DNA of 64,000 nucleotides, taken from Pictodentalium vernedei (lineage: Eukaryota; Mollusca; Scaphopoda; Dentaliida; Dentaliidae). The position numbers and the translations under genes were made by a program. Under the pieces are notes generated by a model that ran no database searches, was not told the origin of the DNA, and saw nothing but the letters and a program-made list of their open reading frames with translations. The stretch covers positions 24,819,533-24,883,532 of the forward strand of contig CM062289.1 of the NCBI GenBank assembly GCA_031216915.1, read 5' to 3'. Below are positions 34,464 through 46,309 of this stretch, one piece after another; positions within the stretch are counted from its first letter, which is position 1, and each line of letters opens with the position of its first letter.

Positions 34464-34754
34464 TTAACAGTTTTCAATCAGTCTTGGGGGTTTACGAATT
34501 GGTCTACCCGAGCCCGTGGTATTGCGTTGAATACGTTCAGCAGTTGGTATGGGCAAAGTGTTTGGTGTATGTGTGTCAGTATTGTTGTCAGGCAACTCAG
34601 CACTGGGGCGACTGACCTTGGTTAATGTGGGGTCAGTAATGGGTGTGTCACTACACTGTTCAGGATCAGGGATAAACCGTTCGTCAGTTCGTAACAGATG
34701 TTTACGGTTTCTGTGCACCACAGCATGTGTCATCTTCCAAGTTGTTGTGCACAC
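34464..34754 (-). pseudogene. Possible C-terminal tail of an LTR-retrotransposon Pol
   Basis: The minus-strand frame contains VVHRNRKHLLRT, and ends with SGRPIRKPPRLIENC and a stop. This basic SGR-x-I-x-KPPRL ending resembles the tail after the integrase of Ty3/gypsy-type Pol. No reverse transcriptase, protease or LTR is visible nearby, so it is a fragment at most. Confidence 0.35.
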
Positions 34755-34799
34755 AGATATTCGAATGATTTTTTTTATGAATAGGCGTTGAGGTCATAT

Positions 34800-35520
34800 C
34801 TTTATTTCCTTTTTTTGAGGGGGGTGGAAAATGTTGCCCAAAATGTATCCGCGGCCACTAGCAATGAATGCCTCTCCCCCCCCCCCCCCCCCCCCGCAAT
34901 GAATTTTGATGCCAAATATATTTTTTACCAATACAAGTTCATGTAAACCAGCCCTCCCCCCAACACACACACACTAAATTCGAGAAAAAGACACTTTTTT
35001 GGGATGTATTCAACGGTTCGGGTGAAGGTTTGCAGTTGCATTCTGCAGATGTAATTTTTCAGGCAGTTTTTAGAATGTTTTCGGGCAATCCAATTTACCC
35101 AAACTTTGCCGAAAAATAATCAGACTTCACGAAAAATTTGATTTTTCCCTGACTTGGGGTAGAGGTCTACCCCTCCCCCCCCCCCCTTCAGCCTGTGTGC
35201 CTATGACCACCAGAGATGTGTGAGCTCATTTTTTGGGGGTGTGGGTGTGGGAGATTTTTGCCGAAAATTGAGTGTGCCGCAACTCAAATGTGCCCGAAAA
35301 AAAAATATAAAATTGCCTGAAAAACTCATTTTTGTCACACTTGGGGGTGGGTGGGGGATCTGCTGGCCTCGGACCCTCACCCTCCCCGCCCATATGCCTA
35401 TCGATGATGACCGCACAAGTCGTTCATGTGTGTGGAATAAATTTTTTCTTATCACACAATTTGGAGGCCAGGTCTGAGTCCCTGAGTTCTGCATAAGAAA
35501 AAATTTGTTCTTCTGAAGCC
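34800..35520. other. C- and G-run-rich spacer
   Basis: Homopolymer C runs at 34877-34895 and 35173-35187. No gene supported. Confidence 0.5.
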
Positions 35521-35529
35521 TATTAAATG

Positions 35530-35600
35530 ACCCCTCATTGGAGCAAGGGCATTGTGCTCATTCTAATGAGGGGTCAAAAACTATTTTTTGGAAGAAAGGG
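35530..35600. repeat. Core fragment of the piggyBac-type MITE family
   Basis: TGACCCCTCATTGGAGCAAG ... GCTCATTCTAATGAGGGGTC matches the central palindrome of the copies at 4667, 10727, 44540 and 56239. The termini are absent. Confidence 0.6.
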
Positions 35601-35991
35601 TTTTATGTCATTGCTTCTTCACAACAGCCAGGACTTGACAATAAACCAAGAAAATAATATTCATTGATGTATGGCTTGGTTACATCTGGAGCTACCCATT
35701 TTGCAGTGAAATGTAGCTCTTCCGGGCTTATTCAAGTGCATCAGTGGCCTAGCGGTCACTGTAAGTCTTGTTTAAAAAAGAAATATAACATTTTTCTACA
35801 AAAAAATTTAAACTATTGTAGAAGGCCATACAAACTGGCTCATGCAAACAATTTTAATTATATCCATATTTGTATGGTTGTATTGAGAAATATCTGGTAT
35901 ATTTTGCTGTGGTAGGTCATTTTTAGTGTTAGGTAGAAGGTTAATCTAGAGGCAGTATGAAGTACATGATTCTCTCATTTATTATTTGAAG

Positions 35992-37168
35992 GTATTACAA
36001 TCTGGAAAAGGTACAATTGTTGTCTACAGGAGACCTACGGAGGGAAAAAATGTAAGAAAAGCATATGAATACATTCCTTGTGAATATTGCTATGCATTTA
36101 TTGATGAAAAATTGTTATGGTTACATGCCAAATCCTGCTACTTTAGGCCCGGAGCAGTTGATGCTGAAAAAAATTATAAAAGAAACGGGAGGATTATGCT
36201 TGCACCATTTTTAACTGTTCATCCTTCATATGAAGAGCTGGATAAAATCATAGACAAAATGAAAGAGACTAGTCAAAACCCAGGACTCGAAAACATATGT
36301 TATGACGATAAATTGATTACTTGACAAGTTGGGTACAATTGAAGAACAAAGAAGGAAAGATCAAGATAACATTCGTACAAAACTGAGGAGTGTAGCTAGG
36401 TTACTACAGAAACAAAACTGAGGAGTGTAGCTAGGTTACTACAGAAACAAAACTGAGGAGTGTAGCTAGGTTACTACAGAAACAAAACTGAGGAGTGTAG
36501 CTAGGTTACTACAGAAACAAAACTGAGGAGTGTAGCTAGGTTACTACAGAAACAAAACTGAGGAGTGTAGCTAGGTTACTACAGAAACTGAATGACAAGA
36601 AACTTACTTTGTTCCCTTTAAGTAATTTCATTTGTGGCAAAGAATTCATGAACGTGGTAGTTTCATTAAAAGTATTGTCACGAGAAGCTGATTCACCCAA
36701 TCTAGCACTCACACTTGGTCATTACCTAAAACAAATTTGTCTGTTAAAATCAAGTTTAGCCATTCAAAATGAAGACTCACTCATGAGAAAGGAAGCCACT
36801 GATTTTCAAGAACTTTATAGCGCCCATTGGAATTCAAAAGTATCTTCAGTTGCCAACAGGACAATGAAATTACGTTGTTTAAATAAAAAAGAAGAAATCC
36901 CTGGCACAAATGACCTTGTTACATTAAAGGAATATCTTGTCAGACAAATTTATGAAAATTGTAAAAATATGAGACCAACATATAATATCTATGTGGCAAT
37001 GGCAAACATTCTTATTGTTCGTATATTACTGTTCAATAAAAGACGCATATCTGAAGTAGATCAGATGACTGTTGAAGATTTTCTGAAGAGGATCCTGGGG
37101 AGTGATGTTGGTGACAACACAGAGATTATCACTTCTCTAGATGTAACAGAGAAAGCTTTGTTAAAAAG
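35992..37168 (+). pseudogene. Tyrosine-recombinase-like gene, large exon B/C, broken
   Basis: A 3' splice site (TATTTGAAG|GTATTAC) opens a phase-0 exon with a C2HC module, CEYCYAFIDEKLLWLHAKSC. A frame change occurs near 36313-36324, then EEQRRKDQDNIRTKLRSVAR. Six perfect 35-bp units (36377-36586) then introduce stops. Downstream the frame is open again (36587-37168) with TLGHYLK, and RILLFNKRRISEVDQM matching the box containing the first catalytic Arg of tyrosine recombinases (compare FNARRGDEPSRM in the gene at 49959). The exon ends ALLKA/G|GTAACA, a phase-2 donor. The 175 extra bases are 1 mod 3, exactly the shift that separates the upstream and downstream frames. Catalytic His/Arg and Tyr boxes would lie in later exons that I do not see. 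Confidence 0.65.
36377..36586 (+). repeat. 6 x 35 bp perfect tandem repeat inside a coding exon
   Basis: Units start at 36377, 36412, 36447, 36482, 36517 and 36552 and look identical. The unit is the coding segment for TKLRSVARLLQK; 35 is not a multiple of three, so each extra unit changes frame and the second brings in a TGA. Confidence 0.95.
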
Positions 37169-37417
37169 GTAACATCATCAGTTTAGGGGGAATAATATAA
37201 CAATAGGGAAGTGGTACAATAGAAATTACTTATTATAAACAAAAATGAGCTCAAATTTTGTTGTGCTTCAATGTTTCGCGGGTTTATGTGCCTAATTCAT
37301 TACCTGTACATTGCATTAAAGACCCCGATTCATCACCCCGATAGTCCATGTAAATTAGCTGATTCAGACCAGGGAGGGGGGGGGGGGGGTGGGTCTGCAA
37401 AAAAATTCCATATACAG

Positions 37418-37822
37418 GGTTGAAAAATATGAGGGTTGCAGAAAAGCAGAGATTTTTAGTAAACTTGTGCACAGGGAATGGAATGACTGTGTTTCAAGAA
37501 TTGCATTAGCAACTGAGAAAACAAATAGGTTTAACAAACCTACAGTGTTACCACTCACTGAAGATTTGAAAATGCTGAAAGACAATCTGAGTAAAAAAAT
37601 CTCCACTTTAGTGCCAGAACTTAAAGAGAGCCCAAGCTATGGTGTATGGAGAGAACTTGCAGAGGTTACATTGGCTCGAGTGGTTGTTCTAAATAAACGG
37701 AGAAGTGCAGAGGCTTCTAAACTTCTAATTTCTAGCTACAAGAACCGACCAGATTGGAAAAAAACTGTCAATAATGAAATTTTAGATAGTCTCACTCCTC
37801 TTGAAAGAAAGATGTTTGACAG
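37418..37822 (+). pseudogene. Tyrosine-recombinase-like gene, exon D
   Basis: Bounded by CCATATACAG|GG and GTTTGACAG|GTGAGT. The frame is open for 134 codons and includes YEGCRKAEIFSKLVHREWND and TLARVVVLNKRRSAEASKLL, paralogous to the second half of exon B/C. It ends in phase 2 exactly like B/C. It belongs to another copy; exon A could be the start of that copy, with the middle lost or displaced by B/C. Confidence 0.6.
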
Positions 37823-38380
37823 GTGAGTGAAAAATTGCATAATTCGCATAATCAAGTAGGCTGTTGCACAAAATTCCCACTACAGCCTCACATTAAATGA
37901 CGCATTTATAATTGAAGCTTATTCCCAGCCTTAATTTGTTGATGTGACACTCCAATATGCTTATGTCTCTCGTGAGTGTTGAGGCCCTTTGGGCCTCTTG
38001 TTTACGGATGTGATCACTTGTGAGTTCGAGCTTGATTAGTTAATATTTGACACCCAAATCTGATGCCCCAACAATTATAATCCTCTTTTCTTTTCTGCTT
38101 TCCCATAATATGAGTAAATCTAAGTTATCGACGAACATGCCAACCACCATTGAAAAGTGACGACGGACGGATCACGTTTGGTGAATGGACCAAAATCAAC
38201 TATCGACAAATTGACCAATTTCTACGATGAATGTGCACTCAAGATAAATTGACTATAATTCTTAATTTTATGGTTATAAAGTTATTGGTCTTGTCGTCTT
38301 AGAATTTTGATATTAACTAGTTTTTAAATTTTTCAAAGGGAAAATTTGATATATACTTCCGTGTATACTTCCCTTTTGAC
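37823..38380. other. Spacer after exon D
   Basis: I looked for the following recombinase exons (HxxR and Tyr boxes) and did not find them. Confidence 0.4.
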
Positions 38381-38384
38381 ATAT

Positions 38385-38945
38385 ATAGGTGGATGGCTTT
38401 AAATAATTCCTCGAGTCTAAAAATCAGTCTGGTTCGGCCATTAAGGGTGGGGTTATGAATATTAATTAGCTAATTTTAGCTTGTTAGCACAATAACTCAA
38501 ACAAATTTTCATCGGATTTGTTTCATATTCAGTATGTCATGTGTGTAGGTAGCTGCCTTAATCGAGTTCGAAAACCAGTCTGGTTTGGCGAATAGGGGCA
38601 GAGTTATAAATATTATAATCAGGTAGTTTCAGCTTGTTCGCACAATCACTCAGAAATTTTCGACCAATTCATTTCATATTTGGTATGTAACGTATATAGG
38701 TGGATGGCTTCCTTGGGGTCGGAAATCAGTTCGGTCCAGCGATAGGGGCCGAGTTATGAATACTAATGAGCTAACTTTACCTTGTTTGCACAATAACTTG
38801 GACAATTTCAAACTGATTTGTTCCATATTTTGTGTGTGACATACATAGGTGAATGGTTCCTCAATTTTGGAAACCAGTCCTGTTTGGCGGTTAGGGGGGC
38901 AGACTTGGCGGAGTTATGAATTTTAATTAGCTAATTTTCCCTCTG
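38385..38945. repeat. About 150-bp tandem repeat, four diverged copies
   Basis: (A)TAGGTGGATGG-type starts at 38389, 38547, 38698 and 38846. Each copy has AACCAGTCTGGTTTGGCG and GAGTTATGAATATTAATTAG variants. Confidence 0.8.
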
Positions 38946-41021
38946 ATGACCATCAAGGTAACTGTTCATATCTTGGAACTTGTGACGCTCTGAGAGTGAA
39001 GGTCATTCATGGCGTTATGCTCGAATAGGCAGTTCACATGCAAATCCTCGACCCAGCATCACTTATGCTACTTCTTGTTTCTCTTCTGGTTGCTAATGTT
39101 AATTTATGATGCTTGTGATTGACTCATCACAATTCTAATGTGTACCATATATCTTCGTGTATAAGTCGCACCTTTTTACTTTGAAAACACAGGACCAAAG
39201 TTGGGGTGTGACTTATACAAAGGCAATTGTTTTTCAGCAAGTTTTTGGCTGTAAAATGTGGACAAAATGAACATCGCGTCGATGTTATAAATGCCATCTT
39301 CGGAGTGACAAGCCGTGTTGACAACAGGTGTTTTGTTGTGTTTATTTTATTCCTGATCATTATTAAAGCTGAATATAAAATTCAAATCTATTTAAAGTAT
39401 TTCAGTGTTGTCTTTTTCTCATTTCTTTTCATTTCAGCTGGATTAAAATTAAGAAAAAAAAACCCAGAACCCAGCCAGCATAACCATATCGGGCCGATAT
39501 CGGGAGAACAGCGGAATATCGGCAGATTTTTCCGATGTCGGCCCGACGTCAAACTGACATCTGAACGGTATTGACTTGGTTTTCCTTTCTGCATTATTTT
39601 AATTTTTTATTACTAAATACATAAAGCAATATCACCTGATGTATAGAAAGTTTTGTATTTGTGACCATATTATGACTTGTCATAAAAAAAATGACGAAGG
39701 ATCGGGCCGACATCGGGCTGCCGTCGTACACGCCAGCTGTTTGCTTTACAAGCCTTGCTGTGAGCTGATATGGGAATTGATTCAAAGCAAATTGGCACAG
39801 ACTGATATCGCAAGTCGTTTATTTTTCACCATCGAGTATTAAAAGTAAAAGACAGGTGGGGTGTTCCAGTGACATCGATGGGTTTTAAAATTCTTTTAAA
39901 TTTTGACAACCTAACATACTTTGTTGGGATATTTTATACTGTTCGATTTTAGACACATTCTACACTATTGATTGCGGATCAAATATTCACTGCAGATTCG
40001 GCCCCGTGCGCGCCATTTTTAAAACCTTGGGTCAAAATAAGCGTTGTAAGTGTGTGGTGATGAAAAAAACTCGATGAAATTCATTTTTGAAAGGATCAAA
40101 ATACTGCATTATAGTTTTTTAAACGGACTTTGACATGATTTAAATGGTTATCAACATTTAACCCCATTTTCCCATCGTTTAACTGTGGAAAAAAGACAGC
40201 GAATCGATCCGAACCATTTTGTCATGTATTTTCGTGGCAAAACCTGGCCCGGTAAATCTCGTGTACGTCAATGATTGCATGAAGATCGCTTTGTGCAATC
40301 ATCAATGCAGTTTTTATTCAAGAAATATGTTTGCTTTTTCACGTAGGTTTTTGAAGTAAGTTCTTGTCTGCTAGAATTGGTAACGTTTTAATCTCGCAGG
40401 TGTTATCATTCGTTGATTTGAGAAATTGTACAAATCGAAAAAAAACCCCAAAACATTCCACTTCACTTTCGTCCAATAATAAATAAGGGGTCATCAAACA
40501 AAACATCTGTACTAAAAACACCAGGTTTCACCCTTCAGTTTCTCGATTAAAACTGTCCATGTTTAAATTCTTTTCCCGCTGACTTTCCTTCTGGACTTAT
40601 CTAAAGACAATGGCAGCAAATTTTCTTTCATTTTTAACCGAGTACGTGGAATAAAATTGTTTTTAAAATTGTGTATTTACCGAAAACAAGTTTTGTTGGC
40701 TGATTTAATAATAATATTGCCCCCGAGATAGTCCAAATTGTTCCTAATTTATTTTAAGGACAAATGGCATTTTATTTTGAAAGGCGTGGAATTTCGAATT
40801 ATCCACTTCGAATTAAATATTTTTAGACTTGACTTAGTCAAATGTTGCATGGCTAATTTAATAATACAAACAGCAAACTTGCCAAATTCCATTTTAGTAT
40901 TATTGTCTAGCTGCATACTAGGAGAAAGCAACAGTCCACGCTAAATTAATGTTACCAGTAATGTTTTGGTTTTAAATCATCTGAAGTTTTAGTTTAATTG
41001 TACACAACCATTGAGCTAAGA
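38946..41021. other. Long stretch without a gene
   Basis: 39145-39230 has a GTGTATAAGTCGCACC / GTGTGACTTATAC inverted pair, like a MITE. 39486-39560 and 39690-39725 share a CGGGCCGAYATCGGG motif. No reading frame is convincing. Confidence 0.45.
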
Positions 41022-41756
41022 ATGTCAAAACGAAGGGGCAGTGACCATTGGAAGTCATACCGAGGTCAAATGTTGATAGCCATTTAAATCATATTTACAG
41101 TAGTAATCATGGCAACAACATAGCTGACAGTACATTGAGTCAAAATGAGGCTTCCTTTTCTGTTTCTACTGACACATGTGTTGCTCTCGATGCTCTCGAT
41201 GCTCCAGTAGAAATGGAAACTCAGGAAAGTTCTGAGGCTGAGTAATCATGATCTACATAGCAACAGTTCAGAAAGCCCTATAAATTCTAACGAGGATTCT
41301 AATCCAGTAGATTCAGACTCCGAATTCAATTACCCTCCAGATTCAGAAGATTTTGATAGCTCTGAAGATGAGGTGTTTGATCACGAAGACCTCGGCGACC
41401 AGCTGGCTAGTTGGGTGTCAAAATTTAATATTTCACATTCTGCTGTGCATGATCTTTTACAAATTTTAAGAAAATACCATACCTTCCTCCCTAAAGACCC
41501 AAGAACATTACTTGGAACAAAAAAGAGGTACGAAGTTCTTGAAATAAATGGAGGATCATACCACCATTTTGGTTTGGCAGAGTCTCTAAAAAGTATTCTT
41601 TCAGAGTCTCCCCAATCCCTTGTGGATCAGGTGAACACATTGATGGTACAAATTAATATTGATGGCTTACCTCTGTTTAAAAGTTCCTGCACTCAGTTTT
41701 GGCCAATTTTAGGGAGACTTGTGGACCATTTTTCTTCTGAACCTTTCATAATTAGG

Positions 41757-42430
41757 GCTGTCGCGACTATCATTTTTTGTAATCGACTAATCGTGACCAG
41801 TAATCGACGGTTAGTCGATTAATAGTCGCTTCCCATGATTTTTTAGCAAATCATTCTTCTGTTCGTAAAACTCTGAAAATAACAATGGCACCAGTGTGTT
41901 CAGACGAAGTGGGGTTGTGGGAACAACAAATCGGTCCCGACTGAAGCTACGTGTAGTCCAATCTTGGACCCACAGTCCGTAATATAATTTTTGGGGTTGG
42001 TACGTCCTGTAGGACGTACCAACCCCAAAAATAATATTACTGACTGCGGGTCCAAGTTTGAACTAGATTGAAGCCGATGAATTAAAATGAATTTACCAAA
42101 GAACGTTCCTGCATATGTTTCCTTTCTGCAATAAGTTTCTCGAAATTTTGAACATTGAGATCTATGTATTCCCTCGTCAGTTGTTAAAATTGGATCTTAG
42201 TCTGAAGTTCCGAACTTTGAGAAGTGATCTGACGTTCTGACTTTCGTCATAATTTTGTCACTTCCGCGCTTTGGGTTTTCCAATGGGTGCATTCGTGTGT
42301 ACAAGACTGGAGAAATTCAGAAGAATCTATTCTTCTCGAGTAACTGTGAGTGTTCTTTTTTACAGTCAGTGACAGTCGTACAGTCTTCCGGATATGAATG
42401 TTAACTATGGTTAGATATTTAAAGTTATTC
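41757..42430. mobile_element. Insertion splitting the transposase, copy 1 of a 0.4 kb direct repeat
   Basis: It starts with TAGGGCTGTCGCGACTAT, a hAT-like terminus, without a matching right end. 41905-42314 is nearly identical to 46619-47078. Both carry an inner palindrome, TTGGGGTTGGTACGTCCT / AGGACGTACCAACCCC, and TAAAATGAATTTACCAAAGA. Confidence 0.6.
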
Positions 42431-42858
42431 ACCTTCATTGATCATTCACCGCACAAAACAATGCAATTTAGCCCCGACGTGTAGTAGACGTGTACCACCT
42501 TGAAAATGAACGACGATCGACTAAAAATAAAAAACGTCAACTACTTTGTGTTGGAAATGAAAGAGCTTGAAGAAAATTTTTTACATGTTCCAGATATCGA
42601 CAAATATTTTCAGGTTTCCATATCTTGTGTTATCTGTGATACTCCAGCCAGAGTATTTGTCAAACAGGTGAAAGGTCACAGTGGCTACCATGGTTGTGGC
42701 AAGTGTACCCAAAGGGGTTTCACAATGGCAGGATGACATTTCCAGAGATGAAAGCTCCTTTGAGGACTGATGTTCAATTTGATGAGATGTCAGATGCTAA
42801 TCATCATTTAGGCCCCTCCCCTCTCAGAGAATTATCATTAGGTTTGGTCAGTCAATTT

Positions 42859-43262
42859 CCTCTTGACTAGATGCATCTGGTGTGTTTGGGTGTCGTGAGG
42901 CATCTTCTCCTGGTCTGGGACCTGTCACAAATTCCTGTAGGATAGGTGCTAATGCTGTACAGCAGATATCTGAAGGATTGCTTGCTTTCAGAAAATATCC
43001 TCCACGCGAGTTTTTAAGGAAAGGGAGGTCTTTGTATGAAATCGATAGGTGGAAAGCTTTCCTCTTGACTGTATGCATCTGGTGTGTTTGGGTGTCGTGA
43101 GGCATCTTCTCCTGGTCTGGGACCTGTCACAAATTCCTGTAGGATAGGTGCTAATGCTGTACAGCAGATATCTGAAGGATTGCTTGCTTTCAGAAAATAT
43201 CCTCCACGCGAGTTTTTAAGGAAAGGGAGGTCTTTGTATGAAATCGATAGGTGGAAAGCTGC
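42859..43262 (+). repeat. 202-bp tandem duplication in the transposase
   Basis: 42859-43060 is repeated at 43061-43262 with very few differences (TGACTAG versus TGACTGT near the start). The duplicated segment codes for the D-MHLVCLGV to RWKA part of the protein and shifts the frame by one. Confidence 0.9.
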
Positions 43263-44099
43263 CGAATTGAGACAATTTTTGCTCTACACTGGCCCTGTTG
43301 TTTCTCCGAGGTTGTCTTTCTAGAGCTAGGTATCATCATTTTATGCTTTTATTTGTTGGAATATATTGCCTGTCCAGCCCATTTTTCTGCATGTCTTATT
43401 GTGACTACGCGAATGAAATTCTGTTCTTGTTTGTCAAAGACTTTGGAACCTTCTATGATAAAGAGATGTTGGTTTATAATGTTCACAATCTGATTCATCT
43501 GGCAAAAGAAGTTTCAAAATTTGGTGCTCTGGATAGTTTTTCAGCTTTTGTATATGAAAGTTGGAAAGTTGAAACGCCTTGTGCGAAAACCTAATTTACC
43601 CCTGCAGCAGGTTATAAGGAGGTTGTCTGAAAAGCATGCACATACATGTAAACCACATTCCAAGCCACATATCCCAAACACATGCATAGTTAAGAGGAAG
43701 CATGGAGAAGGACCAATTCAGAGACATCTGAATTCCTTTTCCCAGTGCAGAGAAATCCAGTTACCCAATTATTTTTTGTCGGTGAGTCGATGAGATAACT
43801 GTATTTTATTAGGAAGTAAGGTGTCACTTGTGAGGAACATACTGTGTGAAAGAAATGATTCTCAAAAATTGGTCTTGTATGAAGAATTTGGAAGTGTTTC
43901 AAATTTTTTTGATATCCCATTAAAATCTTCTGATCTAAGAATATTTCTTGTCTCCGATCTAACAGGAGAATTGAAAGTGGCAAATGTTTCTGATATAATT
44001 TGCAAGTTTGTTTTGTTGCCATTTCAAGAAAAATTTGCTTGTATTCCTCTAATTCATACTTTGTAAATTTCCGTACTGTTCAATGAATGGTATTAGTCA

Positions 44100-44310
44100 A
44101 AATTACTTTGGGATAACCACTTTAATCCATGTTAAACTTTTTTTTATGTCAATAACAGCAGGTTGTGACGTTTTATTTTTAAAACTCTCAAAGAGAACTT
44201 TCCAAAAAATAACTTTAGAACCAGATTTTGGTGGTGTAGTGAAAGAAGTTTTCCTTGTCTAATGGTTATCTGATGACTCATTTTGACTTTTACTGTACAT
44301 GTAAGCAGTG
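44100..44310. repeat. Degraded relative of the 17366 palindrome family
   Basis: GGATAACCACTTTAATCCAT, AACTTTCCAAAAAATAACTT and ATGGTTATCTGATGACTCAT align loosely with arms of the palindrome at 17366-17586. Another relative lies at 45915-46075. Confidence 0.45.
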
Positions 44311-44539
44311 ACATTTTCAATCATGTCTGAAAATTCTTGAGTTCTTGTGGTGCAACTGGAAATAATTTGAAATCTCGCATTCACAGTACAAGGCAAAATT
44401 ATTTGTAGGATGGCCACTAAAAACTGTGACCTGCTTTTTCTGTATTCATCTTTCAGGACATGAGAGAATTTCAAACTGGGCACTCGGCTGTATAATATAC
44501 CATCACTCCATCAGGGTGACACCAAATGATTCCAGTTAA

Positions 44540-44736
44540 CCCTTTACCCAATGAGGACAGCACACAACACTTAAACTTAAATTTTTTGTCTCTCGAACAT
44601 AACTCAGTGAGCTCGTTCTAATGAGGGGTCATAAGCTATGTTTTTGAGACGAAAATTGAAAACAATAAATTTTCAATGGCAATTTTTGTAAACAATGCTG
44701 GTTGGTTTTACTGAACATATTACATTGGGTAAAAGG
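44540..44736. mobile_element. piggyBac-type MITE, copy 3
   Basis: TTAA at 44536-44539; TTAG (decayed TTAA) at 44737-44740. Termini CCCTTTACCCAATG and the complement of CCTTTTACCCAATG. The centre has AGTGAGCTCGTTCTAATGAG. Confidence 0.7.
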
Positions 44737-44902
44737 TTAGTAACCACCAAAAAAAATCACTTATGAAAGCCACATTCATATGTATTTTGGCAAAGTCAGG
44801 CAATGAAGTTGCAACTTATATACCGTTATTTACAGCCAACCAGTTACCATTGTAGATCTCCTTAAATCGCATAAATTTGTCATGCACAGTCAGGATTCTA
44901 TA

Positions 44903-45615
44903 TAGAGATGGGCGGTATTGGAATTTTGAGTTCGGTATCGGTTTCGGTATTTTTGTGTGGGCATACCGCGGTATCGGTTCGGTATTCGGTATGTGACTTC
45001 AGATTCACTGATAGTAGGGGAATCCATGTCAGAAAAATACAGAATAAGTTATTGTATCATTCTATCACAGTGCTACACATGCCATTGTTGATGGGCTCAA
45101 CATTGTCATTCTTTTGTCAACACAGATCATATCTACAGTAATTTGGTGACTTGTTCTAAATCCGCCTTAACTTTTCAAGCTCCACTTAAGGCGTCTGTAA
45201 TCATAGAATGTGTGTCCTGAAGATGTCATCTTTAGGTGGGCTTGATGACAGTAGTAAAATTATCTGGTCAGTGATTTCTAGCCAAGTCTTGGCTGCCTGT
45301 TAAGGCAGCCAAGACTTGGCTAGAAATCACTGCTAAGCAACTGGACATGTACACGTCCTAGACTATTGATAATTTAGTACAACTGCCCTGGTCCTTAAGG
45401 CTTAACAAAACTGAAAAATAAAATCAGTCACTTCTTTCATGAAAATGAACACTTCAACTGCTATCAGTCCTCATCAAGGCCTTATAAATAGCGAATGCAC
45501 AGGGAAAGTTGAAAATACCGTTGGTTTCGGTATTCAAAGATTGGGTCAGTTCGGTTTTTCGGTGTCCCCATGATATCGGTATCGGTTCGGTTTTTCGGTA
45601 TATTGCCCATCTCTA
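44903..45615. mobile_element. hAT-type MITE with exact 8-bp TSD, 713 bp
   Basis: Termini TAGAGATGGGC and GCCCATCTCTA; ATTCTATA is duplicated exactly (44895-44902, 45616-45623). Subterminal regions are rich in TCGGTATCGGT motifs on both sides. It contains a perfect 30-bp-arm hairpin at 45269-45332. Confidence 0.9.
45269..45332. repeat. Perfect hairpin, 30-bp arms, 4-nt loop
   Basis: CAGTGATTTCTAGCCAAGTC and the following 10 nt are exactly complementary to 45303-45332; the loop is GTTA. Confidence 0.9.
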
Positions 45616-46093
45616 ATTCTATATATTTGTAACATCTTGGTCCACCCATGGGGTATGTGTGACTAGATTCTAAATTCCACCAATGAATCCTGAAGTTATC
45701 GTATAATACATGGGGTGGATGAAGAGTTTCAAAGCTAAAAAACATGTCTGGCTAGGTAATAAAACTATATAGTACAGCAATCAAACTGTTGACCTCTATG
45801 TGAGTAAATAGGTTCCGTAAAAAAAAACTGTCACAATACTGATATAATAGTCTTAAGTTTGTCAACAATGGCAAACAAATGTCAATTTAAAAGAAGCTTT
45901 TTTCATCACCATTTCAAAAAGGTACAAGTCAAGAAGATAAGTTGTAAGATAACGGCTGTGAACTTTATATATAGTATTTATACTACTTTTATTATGTTGA
46001 TAATATCATGTTCTGACATCATAATATGCAAAGCTCTCTATAATGTCACAACCTGATGTTAATTCAAATCTTCTGTACAAAGGCAGATCGAAA

Positions 46094-46309
46094 ATGTTTC
46101 TTCTGGTCGAGTTTACCGAGAGTAATGAGATGGCAGTCATCCCTCATGTATGGTTGAAGAGCAGTAGTTGTGCAGTGTGGCCAGACTATAAAGTTACAAC
46201 AAAAATTCAGAGGGCCGTATGTATGAAGCAATCACCAGAAGACAGTTGGATATCTTATCCTATTCGGGAACTCTATAGGCATGGAAAGTGTGCACAGTTT
46301 TCATTCAAT
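46094..46309 (+). pseudogene. Accessory transposon protein, exon 1 (DUF4806-like N-terminal module)
   Basis: From ATG 46094 the frame reads MFLLVEFTESNEMAVIPHVW, then CAVWPDYKVTTKIQRAV and DSWISYPIRELYRHGKC. The pattern (VEF...VIP-x2-W, C-x-WP, W-x2-Y) resembles the N-terminal module that I recall from DUF4806-type proteins linked to animal DNA transposons. A MITE at 46310 breaks the sequence. It lies 2 kb downstream of the shattered transposase on the same strand and is probably the second gene of that transposon. Confidence 0.5.

Larger units (their letters stand above)
41022..44066 (+). pseudogene. CACTA/KDZ-like DDE transposase, shattered
   Basis: The pieces lie in order but in different frames: MSKRRGSDHWKSYRGQ (41022), an acidic segment, then DLGDQLASWVSKFNISHSAV ... 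TFLPKDPRTLLGTKK ... INIDGLPLFKSSCTQFWPIL (to 41750). After an insertion (about 41757-42430) come ICDTPARVFVKQVKGHSGYH with a C-x2-C pair, PLD[stop]MHLVCLGV (42855), FLRKGRSLYEIDRWKAAELR, YNVHNLIHLAKEVSKFGALD, LPLQQVIRRLSEK and a C-terminal FEEFGSV/VSDIICKFVLLP-type region ending at 44066. The D of NIDGLPLF, the D of CDTPAR and a later acidic residue would form a DDE site. I recall this order of motifs from animal CACTA/EnSpm- or KDZ-type transposases; the exact superfamily is unresolved. Lesions include several frameshifts, a stop and a 202-bp tandem duplication. Confidence 0.6.

Noticed and set aside
36377..36586. CRISPR-like array of 35-bp repeats
   Set aside because: The units are adjacent with no spacers, lie in a eukaryotic exon and derive from its codons.
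43783..43813. A 31-nt intron (GTGAGT...ATTAG) in the transposase
   Set aside because: Too short for a spliceosomal intron; the locus is full of frame lesions, so a small deletion is more likely.
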